From: Vibrio zhugei
GTDB lineage: Bacteria; Pseudomonadota; Gammaproteobacteria; Enterobacterales; Vibrionaceae
Assembly (NCBI RefSeq): GCF_003716875.1
Contig: NZ_CP033078.1
Span: 2,480,001 to 2,544,000, forward strand
DNA: 64,000 bases
Direction: 5' to 3'
This document shows positions 9,406-19,796 of the stretch, piece after piece. Each line of letters opens with the position of its first letter. The first letter of the stretch is position 1. The translations under genes were made by a program, and so were the position numbers. The notes under the pieces were generated by a model. It was not told the DNA's origin and made no database searches. It saw only the letters and a list, made by a program, of their open reading frames with translations.

Positions 9406-12315
9406 TTAGTTATGAGCGACCATAATAACGCGCAATGAATCAAGCTGATATTGAGCATGCTTGATCAATTGATCGAGTTCCTCAATTTGCGTTTGCTGCG
9501 CGACAAGCTCCTCTTCACGAATGTTCGGATTCACTTCTTTTAGCGCCTGCATGCGTTCTAACTCTGCGCCCAATTGCTGATGCATTTCTTGCAAAGCTTG
9601 ATCTCGGATCGTTGCCAACTGCGCTTCCACCACTGGAGTGCCAGCATCAATCAAATCATGAACCTGCTTCTGCACCGATGTCACCAACTTATTGGCCACA
9701 TGGCGGTTCACCGGGCTTAATTGACGATTGAAACTATCAAAATCCACCTGTGACGACAGATCATTACCACGCCCATCCAGTAATACCCGAATCGGTGTTG
9801 GCGGGAGAAAACGCTGAATACCACTGCGTTTTGGTGCTTGTGCTTGCACTAAGAACACCAATTCCAATAATACTGTCCCAACGGGCAAGGCTTTATTCTT
9901 GAGTAGCGACACCGCGGATGTCCCGACACCTTCACTCATGAGCATTTCCATACCACCATCGATCATCGGGTGCTCCCAACTGATCAACTCTACATCTTCG
10001 AGCGCGAGCGCGGTATCACGATCAAATGTGACCGTCGTTCCCTCATCAGGTAAACCAGGGAAGCTTGACACCATCATATGTTCCGTCGGTTTCAAGACAA
10101 TCGCATTATCACCACGGTCATCTTGATTAACACCAACCGTATCAAATAAGCTCAGTGCAAACGTTACGAGATTCGTATCTTCATCCGTTGCCGCGATTTG
10201 CTCAGCAATACGCTGGGATTTGTCACCCCCGTTAGAATGAATCTCTAGCAGGCGATCACGCCCCTGCTCCATCTGAGCTTTCAAGGTCGCATTCATCGCC
10301 GCAGAATCGGCAATAATTGCCTCAAGCCCCTCGGAATTGGCCGCAGCCAATTGCTCGATGAGAGCGTCACTGTGCTCATCGTAAACAAGGCGTCCTGTCG
10401 GACACGTCTCTTCAAACGCATTCAACCCTTCATGGAACCAACGCGCTAAGATCTCTTGTGATGTGCTTTTCAAGTAAGGCACATAAATATCAATATCTCG
10501 GCGCTGCCCAATACGATCCAAACGCCCAATTCGTTGCTCTAAAAGATCGGGGTTAAATGGCAGATCAAACATGACCAGTTGATTGGCAAACTGAAAGTTA
10601 CGACCTTCTGAACCAATTTCACTACAAATTAAAACTTGCGCACCGCCTTCCTCTTGAGCGAAATAGGCCGCTGCTTTATCACGCTCTAAAATGGACATAC
10701 CTTCATGGAAAACCGTCGCTCGGATGCCCTCGCGTTCGCGTAAGGCTTGTTCTAACTGCAACGCAGTGCTGGCACGCGAAGCAATCACCAAAATCTTCTC
10801 GCTACGCTTATCTTTGACTTTATCGAGCAGCCAATTCACCCGCGGATCAAACTGCCACCAGCTCGATTCTTCGCCTTCAAACTCTTGGAAGATTTCTTCG
10901 GGATAAAGCATCTTAACCGCTCGAGCTTCCGCACTCATCTTACCGCCAATCATGCCTGCGACACGCATTGAGGTCGTGTATTGTGATGGAATCTCCATCG
11001 GTAATAAATGGACATTCCGCTCTGGGAACCCTTCAACACCGGAGCGAGTGTTACGAAACAGTACGCGACCTGTTCCGTGGCGATCCATCAAACTATCAAT
11101 CAACGACTGACGGGCTTGCGCTTTTTCTTGCTCATCCGCTTGGCTGTCTAAAACCGCGAAAATTTCCGCAACTCGTGATTCACCCAGGATAGCGGTAATT
11201 TGCGTTTTCTCTGCCGTCGTTAATGTTTGCCCTGAGAACAGTGTCGTCACCGCATTCGCCACTGGGGCATATTGCTCTTCTTCTGCAACAAACGCTTGAT
11301 AGTCATAGAAACGATCCGGATCAAGCAGGCGTAAACGCGCAAAATGGCTTTCCCGGCCTAACTGCTCTGGGGTTGCCGTTAACAATAAGACACCGGGCGT
11401 ACGTTCAGCCAACGCTTCAACGACTTGGTACTCACGGCTCGGTTTCTCTTCACTCCACTCAAGGTGATGGGCTTCATCCACCACCAGCAGATCCCACTCA
11501 GCATCCACCGCTTGCTCAATACGACGGCGGCTTTTACGTAAAAATTCTAGCGAACATAAAACAAATTGCTGGGTATCAAACGGGTTTTCTGCTTCGGCAA
11601 ATGCTTCGACACAACGTTCTTCATCAAAAATAGAAAAATGCAGATTAAAACGGCGCATCATTTCCACTAACCACTGATGCTGCAGAGTTTCTGGCACCAC
11701 AATCAGTACTCGTTCCGCTCGGCCTAACAACACTTGCTGGTGGATAATCATGCCCGCTTCAATGGTTTTCCCTAAGCCCACTTCATCGGCGAGTAATACG
11801 CGAGGAGCATGTCGACGGCCCACTTCATGGGCAATATAAAGCTGATGAGGCACTAAACCTGCGCGCATCCCACACAAACCGCGCATCGGACTCTTTTGTT
11901 GTTGATACTGGTTCTGTAAAGCTCGATAACGTAAAACAAAGTTATCCATACGGTCCACTTGCCCAGCAAACAACTTGTCTTGTGGCTTGTTAAAGCGTAT
12001 TTGGTGACTTAAGAAAATTTCACGCAGTGATATATTCGATTCTTTCGTATCCAAGCGCGTCCCCATATAGGTAAGTACGCCTTGGTCTTCACTGATCTCT
12101 TCGACGTGTAATTGCCAACCTTCTTGGCTATCGATCACATCCCCCACATTAAAGGTAACTCTTGTGACAGGTGCGTCGTGGCGCGCGTATACTCGGTTTT
12201 CTTCTGATGCTGCAAACATCACAGAAACCGTTCGTGCGTCAATCGCGACGACTGTACCTAAACCTAAATCGCTTTCTGTATCGCTTATCCAGCGTTGCCC
12301 CAAAGCAAAAGTCAT
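9406..12315 (-). CDS. rapA: RNA polymerase-associated ATPase RapA
   Basis: Swi2/Snf2-family ATPase that binds core RNA polymerase and promotes its recycling, acting on stalled post-termination complexes in the nucleoid. The 969 residues match E. coli RapA (968). The N-terminal domain (about 1-105) is followed by the helicase core, with Walker A DEVGLGKT at about 177-184 and DEAH at 280-283. The second RecA-like lobe carries [11 protein letters not shown] (motif VI-like), and a long C-terminal region ends in a probable coiled coil. It has the usual neighbourhood with rluA. A CRP-like site lies about 130 bp upstream of the start. A CATAAT hexamer on the minus strand at 12394-12389 could serve as its -10. 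Confidence 0.97.
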   Translation of the reverse strand: MTFALGQRWISDTESDLGLGTVVAIDARTVSVMFAASEENRVYARHDAPVTRVTFNVGDVIDSQEGWQLHVEEISEDQGVLTYMGTRLDTKESNISLREIFLSHQIRFNKPQDKLFAGQVDRMDNFVLRYRALQNQYQQQKSPMRGLCGMRAGLVPHQLYIAHEVGRRHAPRVLLADEVGLGKTIEAGMIIHQQVLLGRAERVLIVVPETLQHQWLVEMMRRFNLHFSIFDEERCVEAFAEAENPFDTQQFVLCSLEFLRKSRRRIEQAVDAEWDLLVVDEAHHLEWSEEKPSREYQVVEALAERTPGVLLLTATPEQLGRESHFARLRLLDPDRFYDYQAFVAEEEQYAPVANAVTTLFSGQTLTTAEKTQITAILGESRVAEIFAVLDSQADEQEKAQARQSLIDSLMDRHGTGRVLFRNTRSGVEGFPERNVHLLPMEIPSQYTTSMRVAGMIGGKMSAEARAVKMLYPEEIFQEFEGEESSWWQFDPRVNWLLDKVKDKRSEKILVIASRASTALQLEQALREREGIRATVFHEGMSILERDKAAAYFAQEEGGAQVLICSEIGSEGRNFQFANQLVMFDLPFNPDLLEQRIGRLDRIGQRRDIDIYVPYLKSTSQEILARWFHEGLNAFEETCPTGRLVYDEHSDALIEQLAAANSEGLEAIIADSAAMNATLKAQMEQGRDRLLEIHSNGGDKSQRIAEQIAATDEDTNLVTFALSLFDTVGVNQDDRGDNAIVLKPTEHMMVSSFPGLPDEGTTVTFDRDTALALEDVELISWEHPMIDGGMEMLMSEGVGTSAVSLLKNKALPVGTVLLELVFLVQAQAPKRSGIQRFLPPTPIRVLLDGRGNDLSSQVDFDSFNRQLSPVNRHVANKLVTSVQKQVHDLIDAGTPVVEAQLATIRDQALQEMHQQLGAELERMQALKEVNPNIREEELVAQQTQIEELDQLIKHAQYQLDSLRVIMVAHN

Positions 12316-12730
12316 GAATCGACTACCTCATTAATTTGGATTGGATTTCTATTTGTTACGTCATTGAACGGCGAATTGAGCAAGCTCTATTATGAGCGTG
12401 ATTAAACCGCTGCGTAGAAAAGGTCGCTAATCTTACTTGAAGCTGTGATACAGGTCACGAGCAATCCGCTGTAAAGCTCAAGTTTTTTCGTGTTTTTGGT
12501 TTCGACATAAAAATGTCATCTTAGCGTGGCATTTCTAGTTATGTTGCTATACTGATTATGAGGCTGGTGTGGGTTATTTCTCAATAATTTGCTCCGTCAC
12601 ACAACAGTAAGTATCAAACCAGTTTTGCAGTCAGTGATAAGCGTTCTTGCGCTTGACGTTGAGGATGCTTGGTAACTTGGGTGCAAGCTAACTTTTGCAT
12701 AGCAAGCTACTTTGTAGCAAGGAGACGCGT
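12316..12730. other. Divergent intergenic region between rapA and the PIN-PhoH gene
   Basis: The 415 bp contain no supported gene. They hold a CRP-like palindrome (12444-12459) and a TATACT at 12548-12553 with a TG one base upstream (extended -10, plus strand). Two direct copies of GCAAGCTA (12683-12690 and 12702-12709) follow. A small hairpin GCTAC-ttt-GTAGC (12706-12718) abuts the Shine-Dalgarno of the downstream gene. Confidence 0.5.
12444..12459. promoter_or_regulatory. CRP-like binding site
   Basis: TGTGA-TACAGG-TCACG matches the TGTGA-N6-TCACA consensus in nine of ten half-site positions. If rapA uses the CATAAT at 12394-12389 (minus), the site would be centred near -70, a class I distance. 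It is more than 100 bp from the extended -10 of the PIN-PhoH gene. Control of rapA is therefore the better inference, but untested. Confidence 0.5.
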
Positions 12731-14107
12731 ATGGGCGATACCGAACGAAAACTGTTTGTCCTTGATACCAACATTTTACTTCATGAGCCTCAGGCCATTT
12801 ACTCCTTCCAAGAACATGACGTCGTCATTCCCATGACGGTACTAGAAGAACTCGATAGAATCAAAGACAGTAAGCGCGATGTGGCGCGTGATGCCCGTGT
12901 TGCCATTCGCTCTCTAGAAAACCTTTTCCATGAGGCCACTCCTGATGAAATCACTGATGGTATTCCTTTAATCAAAGACAGCCCAACCTGTGGCTCAATC
13001 TCGATTCTCGCCGACTATGAGTTGGTTGATACCTTCAAAGCCTTCACCGATAAAGAAGGCGACAACCGGATTCTCAATGCGGTGCTCTACTTACAAAATA
13101 AGCGAGCACCTCGCGCCGTCATCTTAGTCACTAAAGACATTAATATGCGGTTGCGAGCCAAAGGGGCTGGCGTGCTCTACGTAGAAGATTATCGTACCGA
13201 CCAGTTGATCGATGATGTGCAATACTTAACCAAAGGCTTTCAGCAACGTCCTGGGGCTTTTTGGGAGTCCGTTGACGATGTTGATTCCTACAATGCTCAC
13301 GGTCAGACATATCATGCATTAGACCGCGAACCTTTCGAACCCACCTATTTGAATCAATACATTATTGATGAAGACAGCGATTTTGCCGCTCGTGTAGAAA
13401 AAATCGAAGAGAATCGCTTAGTGCTCAAAGACATGAGTCGCGAGCGAATGATGCATCGCCGAGTATGGGGCGTGTCCCCTAAGAATATCTATCAAGCGAT
13501 GGCCGTCGATGCATTACTGGACCCTGATATTGACGTTGTCATTTTAACTGGCGCAGCAGGCAGTGGTAAAACCCTACTCGCGATGGCTGCCGCTTTAGAG
13601 CAAACCGTTGAAAATCATCGCTTTGATAAAATCATTGTCACACGGAATACACCAGATATTGGTGAATCGATCGGCTTCCTCCCTGGAACAGAAGAAGAGA
13701 AGATGCTGCCTTGGCTTGCCTCTGTGACGGATACATTGGAGGCATTGCATAAAGACGATCACTGCACCGATGGATCGTTAAAATACATCTGTGATAAAGC
13801 CAACATTCAATTTAAATCGATTAACTTTATGCGAGGACGTTCGATTCAAGGGGCATTAGTGCTGCTTGATGAATGTCAGAACCTCACTGCTTCACAAATT
13901 AAAACTATATTGACGCGTTGTGGAGAAGGGACAAAAATTATTTGTTCTGGTAACTTAGCACAAATAGACTCTCACTACCTGACGCCGGTGACCTCCGGAC
14001 TGACCTATTTAGTCGAGCGCTTTAAAAACTTTGAAGGCAGTGCCAATATCCATCTTAATGGTGTGGTGCGCAGTCGCCTTGCTGAGTTTGCGGAAGAAAA
14101 CTTATAG
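12731..14107 (+). CDS. PIN domain plus PhoH-type ATPase (PhoH2-like)
   Basis: Two-domain protein of 458 residues. An N-terminal PIN nuclease domain starts with LFVLDTNILLH (D12, followed by acidic residues E40 and D111 typical of the metal site). The C-terminal PhoH P-loop ATPase has Walker A GAAGSGKT at 274-281 and a Walker B-like LVLLDECQNLT. Related PhoH2 proteins have been described as sequence-dependent RNA helicase/RNases, so a cytosolic RNA-processing role is inferred. I chose ATG 12731 because AAGGAG (12719-12724) precedes it. The frame is open further upstream from a TTG at 12695, but that part overlaps repeats and lacks a ribosome site. It is monocistronic and ends at a clear terminator. 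Confidence 0.9.
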   Translation: MGDTERKLFVLDTNILLHEPQAIYSFQEHDVVIPMTVLEELDRIKDSKRDVARDARVAIRSLENLFHEATPDEITDGIPLIKDSPTCGSISILADYELVDTFKAFTDKEGDNRILNAVLYLQNKRAPRAVILVTKDINMRLRAKGAGVLYVEDYRTDQLIDDVQYLTKGFQQRPGAFWESVDDVDSYNAHGQTYHALDREPFEPTYLNQYIIDEDSDFAARVEKIEENRLVLKDMSRERMMHRRVWGVSPKNIYQAMAVDALLDPDIDVVILTGAAGSGKTLLAMAAALEQTVENHRFDKIIVTRNTPDIGESIGFLPGTEEEKMLPWLASVTDTLEALHKDDHCTDGSLKYICDKANIQFKSINFMRGRSIQGALVLLDECQNLTASQIKTILTRCGEGTKIICSGNLAQIDSHYLTPVTSGLTYLVERFKNFEGSANIHLNGVVRSRLAEFAEENL

Positions 14108-14116
14108 TCATACTAC

Positions 14117-14145
14117 GCGAGGCATCTAAAAATGCCTCGCTTTTT
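14117..14145 (+). terminator. Terminator after the PIN-PhoH gene
   Basis: A perfect 9-bp stem GCGAGGCAT/ATGCCTCGC with a 6-nt loop is followed by TTTTT, 9 bp past the stop codon. Confidence 0.88.
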
Positions 14146-14146
14146 A

Positions 14147-14181
14147 AAAATAATAATTCACTTTACATGCATTTTTATGTT
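14147..14181. promoter_or_regulatory. Possible tandem ARG boxes (ArgR operator) of argF
   Basis: Two degenerate copies of TGAAT-N4-ATTCA start at 14147 (AAAAT-AATA-ATTCA) and 14168 (TGCAT-TTTT-ATGTT). They are 21 bp apart start to start, the spacing of paired ARG boxes in E. coli arginine genes. Each copy keeps one good half. Position ahead of argF supports the call; individual matches are modest. Confidence 0.42.
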
Positions 14182-14228
14182 TTACTGATCTTTATTGTTT
14201 TCGACTCTCGAATGATAAGGACCGAGAT

Positions 14229-15230
14229 ATGGCTTTCAATCTACGTAACCGCAATTTTCTCAAGCTACTGGATTTTTCTGCAAAAGAAATTCAGTTTCTC
14301 CTCGATCTCTCGACGCAATTAAAACAAGCGAAGTACACAGGTACTGAGCAAAAAAATCTCTTGGGTAAAAATATTGCACTCATTTTTGAAAAGTCCTCTA
14401 CTCGTACACGATGTGCGTTTGAAGTCGCCGCCCATGACCAAGGGGCCAATGTTTCATATATTGGCCCATCGGGCTCCCAAATCGACCATAAAGAATCGAT
14501 GAAAGATACGGCCCGCGTACTCGGACGCATGTATGACGGCATTCAATATCGTGGCCATGGACAAGACATTGTTGAAGAATTAGGGGAATATGCCGGCGTT
14601 CCCGTATGGAATGGATTAACCAATGAGTTCCATCCCACGCAAATTCTCGCCGATTTTTTAACGATGCAAGAACACAGTCGTGGCAAACATTTATACGATA
14701 TCTCGTTTGCTTACCTTGGAGATGCCCGCAATAACATGGGCAACTCACTGATGGTCGGTGCAGCATTAATGGGGATGGACATTCGCTTAGTCGCCCCAAA
14801 ATCCTACTGGCCTGAAGCGAGCTTGGTTGAACAATGCCAAGCATTGGCGAAAAAATCGGGAGCCGTGATTACGCTAACCGAAGACGTCCAACAAGGCGTG
14901 AACGGCTGCGACTTTTTATATACGGATGTCTGGGTATCGATGGGTGAACCACCAGAAGCTTGGGATGAACGCATTGCCATCATGAAACCGTATCAAGTCA
15001 ACATGGCAATGATTCAAGCCACCAATAACCCGAATGTGAAATTTATGCACTGTCTTCCCGCCTTTCATGACGATGAAACCGTGGTCGGTAAGCAAATTGC
15101 TGAAAAATATGGCATGGATGGCTTGGAAGTCACCAATGAAGTGTTTGAATCGAGCTATTCGATCGTGTTTGATGAAGCAGAAAACCGTATGCACTCGATC
15201 AAAGCCATTATGGTGGCGACTCTGGGTTAG
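14229..15230 (+). CDS. argF: Ornithine carbamoyltransferase
   Basis: Cytosolic enzyme of arginine synthesis: carbamoyl phosphate plus ornithine gives citrulline. The 333 residues are typical. The carbamoyl-phosphate motif SSTRTR is at residues 56-61, HPTQ near 134, and the ornithine-loop/catalytic HCLPAFHD near 272-279. These distinguish it from the aspartate enzyme encoded just downstream. An ATG with the upstream purine run GATAAGGACCGAG fixes the start. It is likely transcribed alone, since pyrB has its own promoter and attenuator. Regulation by ArgR is suggested by ARG-box-like repeats upstream. The symbol argF versus argI is a naming choice only. Confidence 0.96.
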   Translation: MAFNLRNRNFLKLLDFSAKEIQFLLDLSTQLKQAKYTGTEQKNLLGKNIALIFEKSSTRTRCAFEVAAHDQGANVSYIGPSGSQIDHKESMKDTARVLGRMYDGIQYRGHGQDIVEELGEYAGVPVWNGLTNEFHPTQILADFLTMQEHSRGKHLYDISFAYLGDARNNMGNSLMVGAALMGMDIRLVAPKSYWPEASLVEQCQALAKKSGAVITLTEDVQQGVNGCDFLYTDVWVSMGEPPEAWDERIAIMKPYQVNMAMIQATNNPNVKFMHCLPAFHDDETVVGKQIAEKYGMDGLEVTNEVFESSYSIVFDEAENRMHSIKAIMVATLG

Positions 15231-15278
15231 TGGTAGAACGGACCGTTAATAACGTCCGATTGAGTGTCATGTAATCGC

Positions 15279-15306
15279 TTGCACTCTTTTTTGTTAGGGG
15301 TATAAT
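15279..15306 (+). promoter_or_regulatory. Sigma-70 promoter of pyrBI
   Basis: TTGCAC (15279-15284), a 16-bp spacer and a perfect TATAAT (15301-15306). It lies immediately upstream of the leader peptide ORF of the pyrBI attenuator. Confidence 0.72.
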
Positions 15307-15338
15307 TTGCTGCAATTTGTCTCTGGGGATACCTTAAA

Positions 15339-15422
15339 ATGATCGGTTATTGTCGATTTACCACATATCATTTAAGTAAGTGCCAATACTTACTGGGTTT
15401 TGCGTTCCTCACTGATGAATAA
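15339..15422 (+). CDS. pyrL: pyrBI leader peptide (PyrL-like), 27 residues
   Basis: A short ATG-initiated ORF, rich in Tyr, Phe and Leu, begins about 30 bp after the promoter -10 and stops 8 bp before the attenuator hairpin. In enteric bacteria, translation of such a leader couples the ribosome to RNA polymerase. When UTP is low, polymerase pauses, the ribosome catches up and the terminator cannot fold. The peptide sequence does not resemble E. coli PyrL, which is expected because position, not sequence, matters. No strong Shine-Dalgarno is visible beyond CTGGGGAT (15323-15330). Confidence 0.6.
   Translation: MIGYCRFTTYHLSKCQYLLGFAFLTDE
15374..15394 (+). promoter_or_regulatory. Transcriptional pause hairpin in the pyrBI leader
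   Basis: A perfect 7-bp stem AGTAAGT / ACTTACT with a 6-nt loop lies inside the leader ORF and is followed by a U-rich stretch (GGGTTTTGCGTTCC). It corresponds to the UTP-sensitive pause site of the E. coli pyrBI leader. Confidence 0.55.
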
Positions 15423-15430
15423 CGAATTTT

Positions 15431-15458
15431 AAAGCCTCCCAGATCGGGAGGCTTTTTT
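15431..15458 (+). terminator. pyrBI attenuator terminator
   Basis: AAAGCCTCCC / GGGAGGCTTT stem with a 5-nt loop, running into TTTTTT, placed between the leader ORF and pyrB. It is an intrinsic terminator upstream of the structural genes, as in UTP-controlled attenuation. Confidence 0.85.
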
Positions 15459-15488
15459 GTGGCCGAAAGAAAATATAGGGACAAAACT

Positions 15489-16418
15489 ATGGTGAACTCG
15501 CTGTATCAAAAGCACATCATTTCAATTTCTGAGCTCTCGCGAGCTGAGCTCGAGTTGATCGTACATACCGCTGGCCAATTAAAAGCGCAGCCACAACCGG
15601 AACTCATTAAGCACAAGGTCGTCGCCAGTTGCTTTTTCGAGCCATCGACGCGCACGCGGTTGTCTTTTGAAACCGCCATACAGCGTATTGGTGGCAGCGT
15701 GATTGGATTCGATAACGGCGGCAACACATCACTCGCCAAAAAGGGCGAAACCCTCTCTGATTCGGTACAAGTCATTTCAAATTATGTCGACGCCTTTGTG
15801 ATGCGTCATCCACAGGAAGGCGCGGCTCGCTTAGCCTCAGAATTCTCGAATGGCATTCCTGTTATTAACGCTGGCGATGGTTCAAATCAGCATCCATCAC
15901 AAACCTTATTGGATTTATTTTCCATTTACGAAACCCAAGGTCGGTTAGATAACCTCAATGTCGCCTTTGTTGGGGATCTCAAATATGGACGTACGGTTCA
16001 CTCCCTAACCCAAGCATTATCAAAATTCACCAACGTGCGGTTTTATTTTGTTGCTCCGGACGCGCTGGCGATGCCGGATTACATTTGTGAAGAGCTGGAT
16101 GACGCTGGGATTGCCTACAGCCTACATCAAGATATGGAGACGGTCATTCCTGAACTCGACATTCTCTACATGACACGAGTGCAAAAAGAGCGTTTTGATG
16201 AGTCCGAGTATGCGCACATAAAATCGGCCTTTGTGCTGACGGCGGCGCACCTCACCCATGCTCGTGCCAATATGAAAGTGCTACACCCATTACCACGGGT
16301 TGATGAAATCACCACTGACGTGGATAGCACCCCCCATGCCTATTTTTTCCAACAAGCGGGCAATGGCGTGTACGCCAGAGAAGCATTACTTGCGCTCGTT
16401 TTGAACGAATCACTTTAA
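15489..16418 (+). CDS. pyrB: Aspartate carbamoyltransferase catalytic subunit
   Basis: Catalyses carbamoyl phosphate plus aspartate to carbamoyl aspartate, the committed step of pyrimidine synthesis; forms trimers that assemble with PyrI dimers. The carbamoyl-phosphate motif STRTR is at residues 53-57, and HPLPRVDEI lies near 265. I start at ATG 15489 (309 residues, close to E. coli's 311), preceded by AGGGA. The frame extends upstream to a GTG at 15459, but that lies in the T-tract of the attenuator and cannot be the normal start. pyrI follows after 9 bp, so the two are translated from one mRNA under attenuation control by the UTP level. Confidence 0.97.
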   Translation: MVNSLYQKHIISISELSRAELELIVHTAGQLKAQPQPELIKHKVVASCFFEPSTRTRLSFETAIQRIGGSVIGFDNGGNTSLAKKGETLSDSVQVISNYVDAFVMRHPQEGAARLASEFSNGIPVINAGDGSNQHPSQTLLDLFSIYETQGRLDNLNVAFVGDLKYGRTVHSLTQALSKFTNVRFYFVAPDALAMPDYICEELDDAGIAYSLHQDMETVIPELDILYMTRVQKERFDESEYAHIKSAFVLTAAHLTHARANMKVLHPLPRVDEITTDVDSTPHAYFFQQAGNGVYAREALLALVLNESL

Positions 16419-16427
16419 GGGAATATC

Positions 16428-16895
16428 ATGACTAAAGACACTCAATTACAAGTTGAAGCCATCAAAGACGGCACTGTTATCGATCATATCCCCGCGAAAG
16501 TCGGCATCAAAGTGTTACGACTGTTTGATATGCACAATGCCAATGAAAAAGTAACGATTGGCCTTAATCTGCCGTCTTCTGCTCTTGGCCATAAAGATTT
16601 ACTTAAAATCGAAAATGTTTTCATTAATGCAGAGCAAGCCAATAAATTGGCGTTATATGCCCCACATGCGACCGTCAATCGCATTGAAAACTATGAAGTG
16701 GTGAAAAAACTGCCACTCGAATTGCCGAACAAAATCAATAATGTGTTTGCTTGTCCAAACAGCAACTGCATTTCTCATAACGAACCGGTCGAAAGTAGCT
16801 TTACCATCACGGAAAAACTGCACGATATTCGTTTAAAATGTAAATACTGTGAAAAAGTGTTTGCTCGCGATATTGTGACAGAGCGAAATGCTTAA
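16428..16895 (+). CDS. pyrI: Aspartate carbamoyltransferase regulatory subunit
   Basis: Zinc-containing regulatory chain that binds CTP/ATP and gives the enzyme its feedback control. It has 155 residues against 153 in E. coli. The zinc site is complete: Cys109, Cys114, Cys138 and Cys141 in the order CPNSNC ... CKYC. The N-terminal allosteric domain (about 1-100) includes the [10 protein letters not shown] segment. GGGAATATC precedes the ATG. No clear terminator follows; ridA lies 94 bp further on, the frequent pyrBI-ridA order. Confidence 0.97.
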   Translation: MTKDTQLQVEAIKDGTVIDHIPAKVGIKVLRLFDMHNANEKVTIGLNLPSSALGHKDLLKIENVFINAEQANKLALYAPHATVNRIENYEVVKKLPLELPNKINNVFACPNSNCISHNEPVESSFTITEKLHDIRLKCKYCEKVFARDIVTERNA

Positions 16896-16989
16896 TCGGT
16901 ATGATGCCGTGTCCGAGTAGCCCTTTACCTTCGAGAGGGTTACAGGCAAACTAAACACTTGTCGAATATAATATTAGTGGAAGATAATC

Positions 16990-17379
16990 ATGACAAAAGT
17001 ACTACAGACAGAGTCTGCACCAGCCGCAATCGGCCCTTATGTCCAAGGCGTGGATTTGGGCAATATGGTGCTCACTTCCGGACAAATCCCGGTTAATCCC
17101 GAAACGGGAGAGGTGGCAGACGATATTGCCGTTCAAGCTCGCCAATCTTTAGATAATGTCAAAGCCGTCGTGGAATCCTCTGGGCTGACAGTGCATGACA
17201 TCGTTAAGCTAACTGTATTTGTGAAAGACATGAATGACTTCGCGACCATCAACACCGTCTACGGTGATTTCTTTGATGGCCATGGTGTGGCGAACTACCC
17301 TGCACGCTCATGTGTGGAAGTCGCACGTTTGCCGAAAGATGTGGGGATTGAAATCGAAGCGATTGCAGTACGTCAATAA
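16990..17379 (+). CDS. ridA: RidA / YjgF enamine-imine deaminase
   Basis: Small cytosolic protein of the YjgF/YER057c/UK114 family, acting as a trimer that hydrolyses reactive 2-aminoacrylate and related enamines made by PLP enzymes. The length of 129 residues is typical. The signature block is near residues 103-121 (NYPARSCVEVARLPKDVGIEIEA), with the substrate-binding arginine in PARS (R107). Shine-Dalgarno GTGGAAG precedes the ATG. The link to the pyr/arg region is one of position; RidA protects enzymes of several amino-acid pathways. Confidence 0.95.
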   Translation: MTKVLQTESAPAAIGPYVQGVDLGNMVLTSGQIPVNPETGEVADDIAVQARQSLDNVKAVVESSGLTVHDIVKLTVFVKDMNDFATINTVYGDFFDGHGVANYPARSCVEVARLPKDVGIEIEAIAVRQ

Positions 17380-17396
17380 GCGCTATCGATATCATG

Positions 17397-17425
17397 AAAA
17401 AGGGTTGCCAATGGCAACCCTTTTT
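17397..17425. terminator. Bidirectional terminator between ridA and plsC
   Basis: AAAAAGGGTTGCC / GGCAACCCTTTTT stem with a very short loop between convergent ridA (plus) and plsC (minus). A and T tracts on both sides allow termination in both directions. Confidence 0.85.
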
Positions 17426-17460
17426 ATATTCAGTTCAAACCGACAGACGCGGTGCGATAC

Positions 17461-18186
17461 TTATTTTTTATTAAGCTCTGCCACTTCGGCATCCAGTTCT
17501 GCCAATTTGTCTTTCATCAAGGCATGGCAATGCTTCGATAACTTGCGGACATCTTCTTTGGCGTAATCATCCGTGCTGATCGATGGCAAGATTTCCACAA
17601 TGACATGGCCATTATTCCAGCGATTCAACTTAATATGATTGGTCGAGCTACAGACAATCGGCCCCACTGGCACATTAGCACCAATCGCAGCATGAAAGGC
17701 ACCGGTTTTAAATGGCAGCAAGCCACGGCCACGTGAACGCGTCCCTTCAGGAAACATCCATACCGAGACTTTGCTATTTTTAATGCTGTTCACCACTTGG
17801 TCAATCGTGCCCTTGGCTTTGGCTTTATTGGCTCGGTCGATCAAAATGTTGCCGGTTAACCAATACAACTGCCCGAAAAGAGGTAACCAAGCCAAACTTT
17901 TTTTACCCACGGTCACCACATTCGGTGTCACCGCGCGCGAGACGGTAAACATGTCCCAGTTGCTTTGATGATTGGCGATATAAATATGCTGACCGCGTTC
18001 ATAGGCATCAGCGGGAGCACGCAGAATCAATTTAATACCAAACACAGGGGCAAGCGCAGCAAAAAAGCGTCCAAACGTGAATACATGTTTTGGATTGCGT
18101 GGGGATAATAAACAGTACCCACAACCAAATACAAACATGACGATAGCAAATAACGCTACAGCAAAGATACGAAGGAGTGCGATCAT
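17461..18186 (-). CDS. plsC: 1-acyl-sn-glycerol-3-phosphate acyltransferase
   Basis: Inner-membrane enzyme that adds the second acyl chain to lysophosphatidic acid, giving phosphatidic acid for phospholipid synthesis. The acyltransferase motif HX4D is present as NHQSNWD (about residues 72-78), and the second motif as FPEGTRSRG (about 146-154). A hydrophobic N-terminal segment (residues 3-22) anchors it. ATG 18186 (241 residues) is chosen because GGAG lies 6 bp upstream; the frame continues to a TTG at 18198 that overlaps this ribosome site. It follows murA on the same strand, but an intrinsic terminator lies between. A parC/plsC arrangement seen in enterics is not present here. Confidence 0.94.
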   Translation of the reverse strand: MIALLRIFAVALFAIVMFVFGCGYCLLSPRNPKHVFTFGRFFAALAPVFGIKLILRAPADAYERGQHIYIANHQSNWDMFTVSRAVTPNVVTVGKKSLAWLPLFGQLYWLTGNILIDRANKAKAKGTIDQVVNSIKNSKVSVWMFPEGTRSRGRGLLPFKTGAFHAAIGANVPVGPIVCSSTNHIKLNRWNNGHVIVEILPSISTDDYAKEDVRKLSKHCHALMKDKLAELDAEVAELNKK

Positions 18187-18210
18187 CGATTTCTCCAAAG
18201 GAGTCGGAAT

Positions 18211-18239
18211 AAAAAAGCCGAAACTTTGTTGTTTCGGCC
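18211..18239 (-). terminator. Terminator after murA
   Basis: On the minus strand GGCCGAAAC-aacaaa-GTTTCGGC is followed by TTTTTT, 28 bp past the murA stop and ahead of plsC. It closes the mla-ibaG-murA unit. Confidence 0.85.
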
Positions 18240-18266
18240 ACTAACTAAGCTTTATAGAAGAAGAGT

Positions 18267-19535
<1,269 letters not shown>

Positions 19536-19541
19536 TTAACC

Positions 19542-19796
19542 TTACAGCGACATCAATTTCTTATCGCGAGCCCACTCTTCCGGCGTATAAGCTTTGATGG
19601 ATACAGCGTGGATGTCATTCCGCTGTATCAACTCCGTAAGAGGCGCATAAATCATTTGCTGCTTCTTCACTCGGCTCATGCCATCAAAGCAACCATCAAC
19701 GGCGATCACTTCGTAGTGACTGCCTTCGCCTTTCACATGAATTTCTTCAAGATTGAGCGCTTGTTCTAAAATCTGTTGTACTTGTGAGCTATCCAC
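19542..19796 (-). CDS. ibaG: BolA-family protein IbaG
   Basis: Small BolA-like protein (84 residues), the YrbA/IbaG type. Family members bind monothiol glutaredoxin and a [2Fe-2S] cluster, and IbaG is linked to acid tolerance. The residues seen include a [17 protein letters not shown] strand-helix block (about 20-36), with a histidine and cysteine of the cluster site, and the [12 protein letters not shown]-terminal motif. Its start overlaps the end of mlaB by 8 bp, implying translational coupling. It is also called mlaB-adjacent BolA in annotations; the link to Mla function is only positional. Confidence 0.92.
   Translation of the reverse strand: MDSSQVQQILEQALNLEEIHVKGEGSHYEVIAVDGCFDGMSRVKKQQMIYAPLTELIQRNDIHAVSIKAYTPEEWARDKKLMSL

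Noticed and set aside
11223..11633. 136-residue plus-strand ORF inside rapA
   Set aside because: Lies wholly antisense to the well-conserved RapA frame, has no ribosome site or recognisable domain, and is a typical shadow ORF.
12695..12730. N-terminal extension of the PIN-PhoH protein from a TTG
   Set aside because: The extension is encoded by the repeats and hairpin before a good AAGGAG; the ATG at 12731 also starts directly at the PIN domain.
14398..14844. 148-residue minus-strand ORF inside argF
   Set aside because: Antisense to argF with no family resemblance and no ribosome site.
15238..15258. Inverted repeat after argF (CGGAcCGTT / AACGTCCG)
   Set aside because: It has a bulge and no T-tract, so I do not call it a terminator.
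15459..15488. GTG start of pyrB at 15459
   Set aside because: It falls in the T-tract of the attenuator terminator; the ATG at 15489 has a ribosome site and gives the family length.
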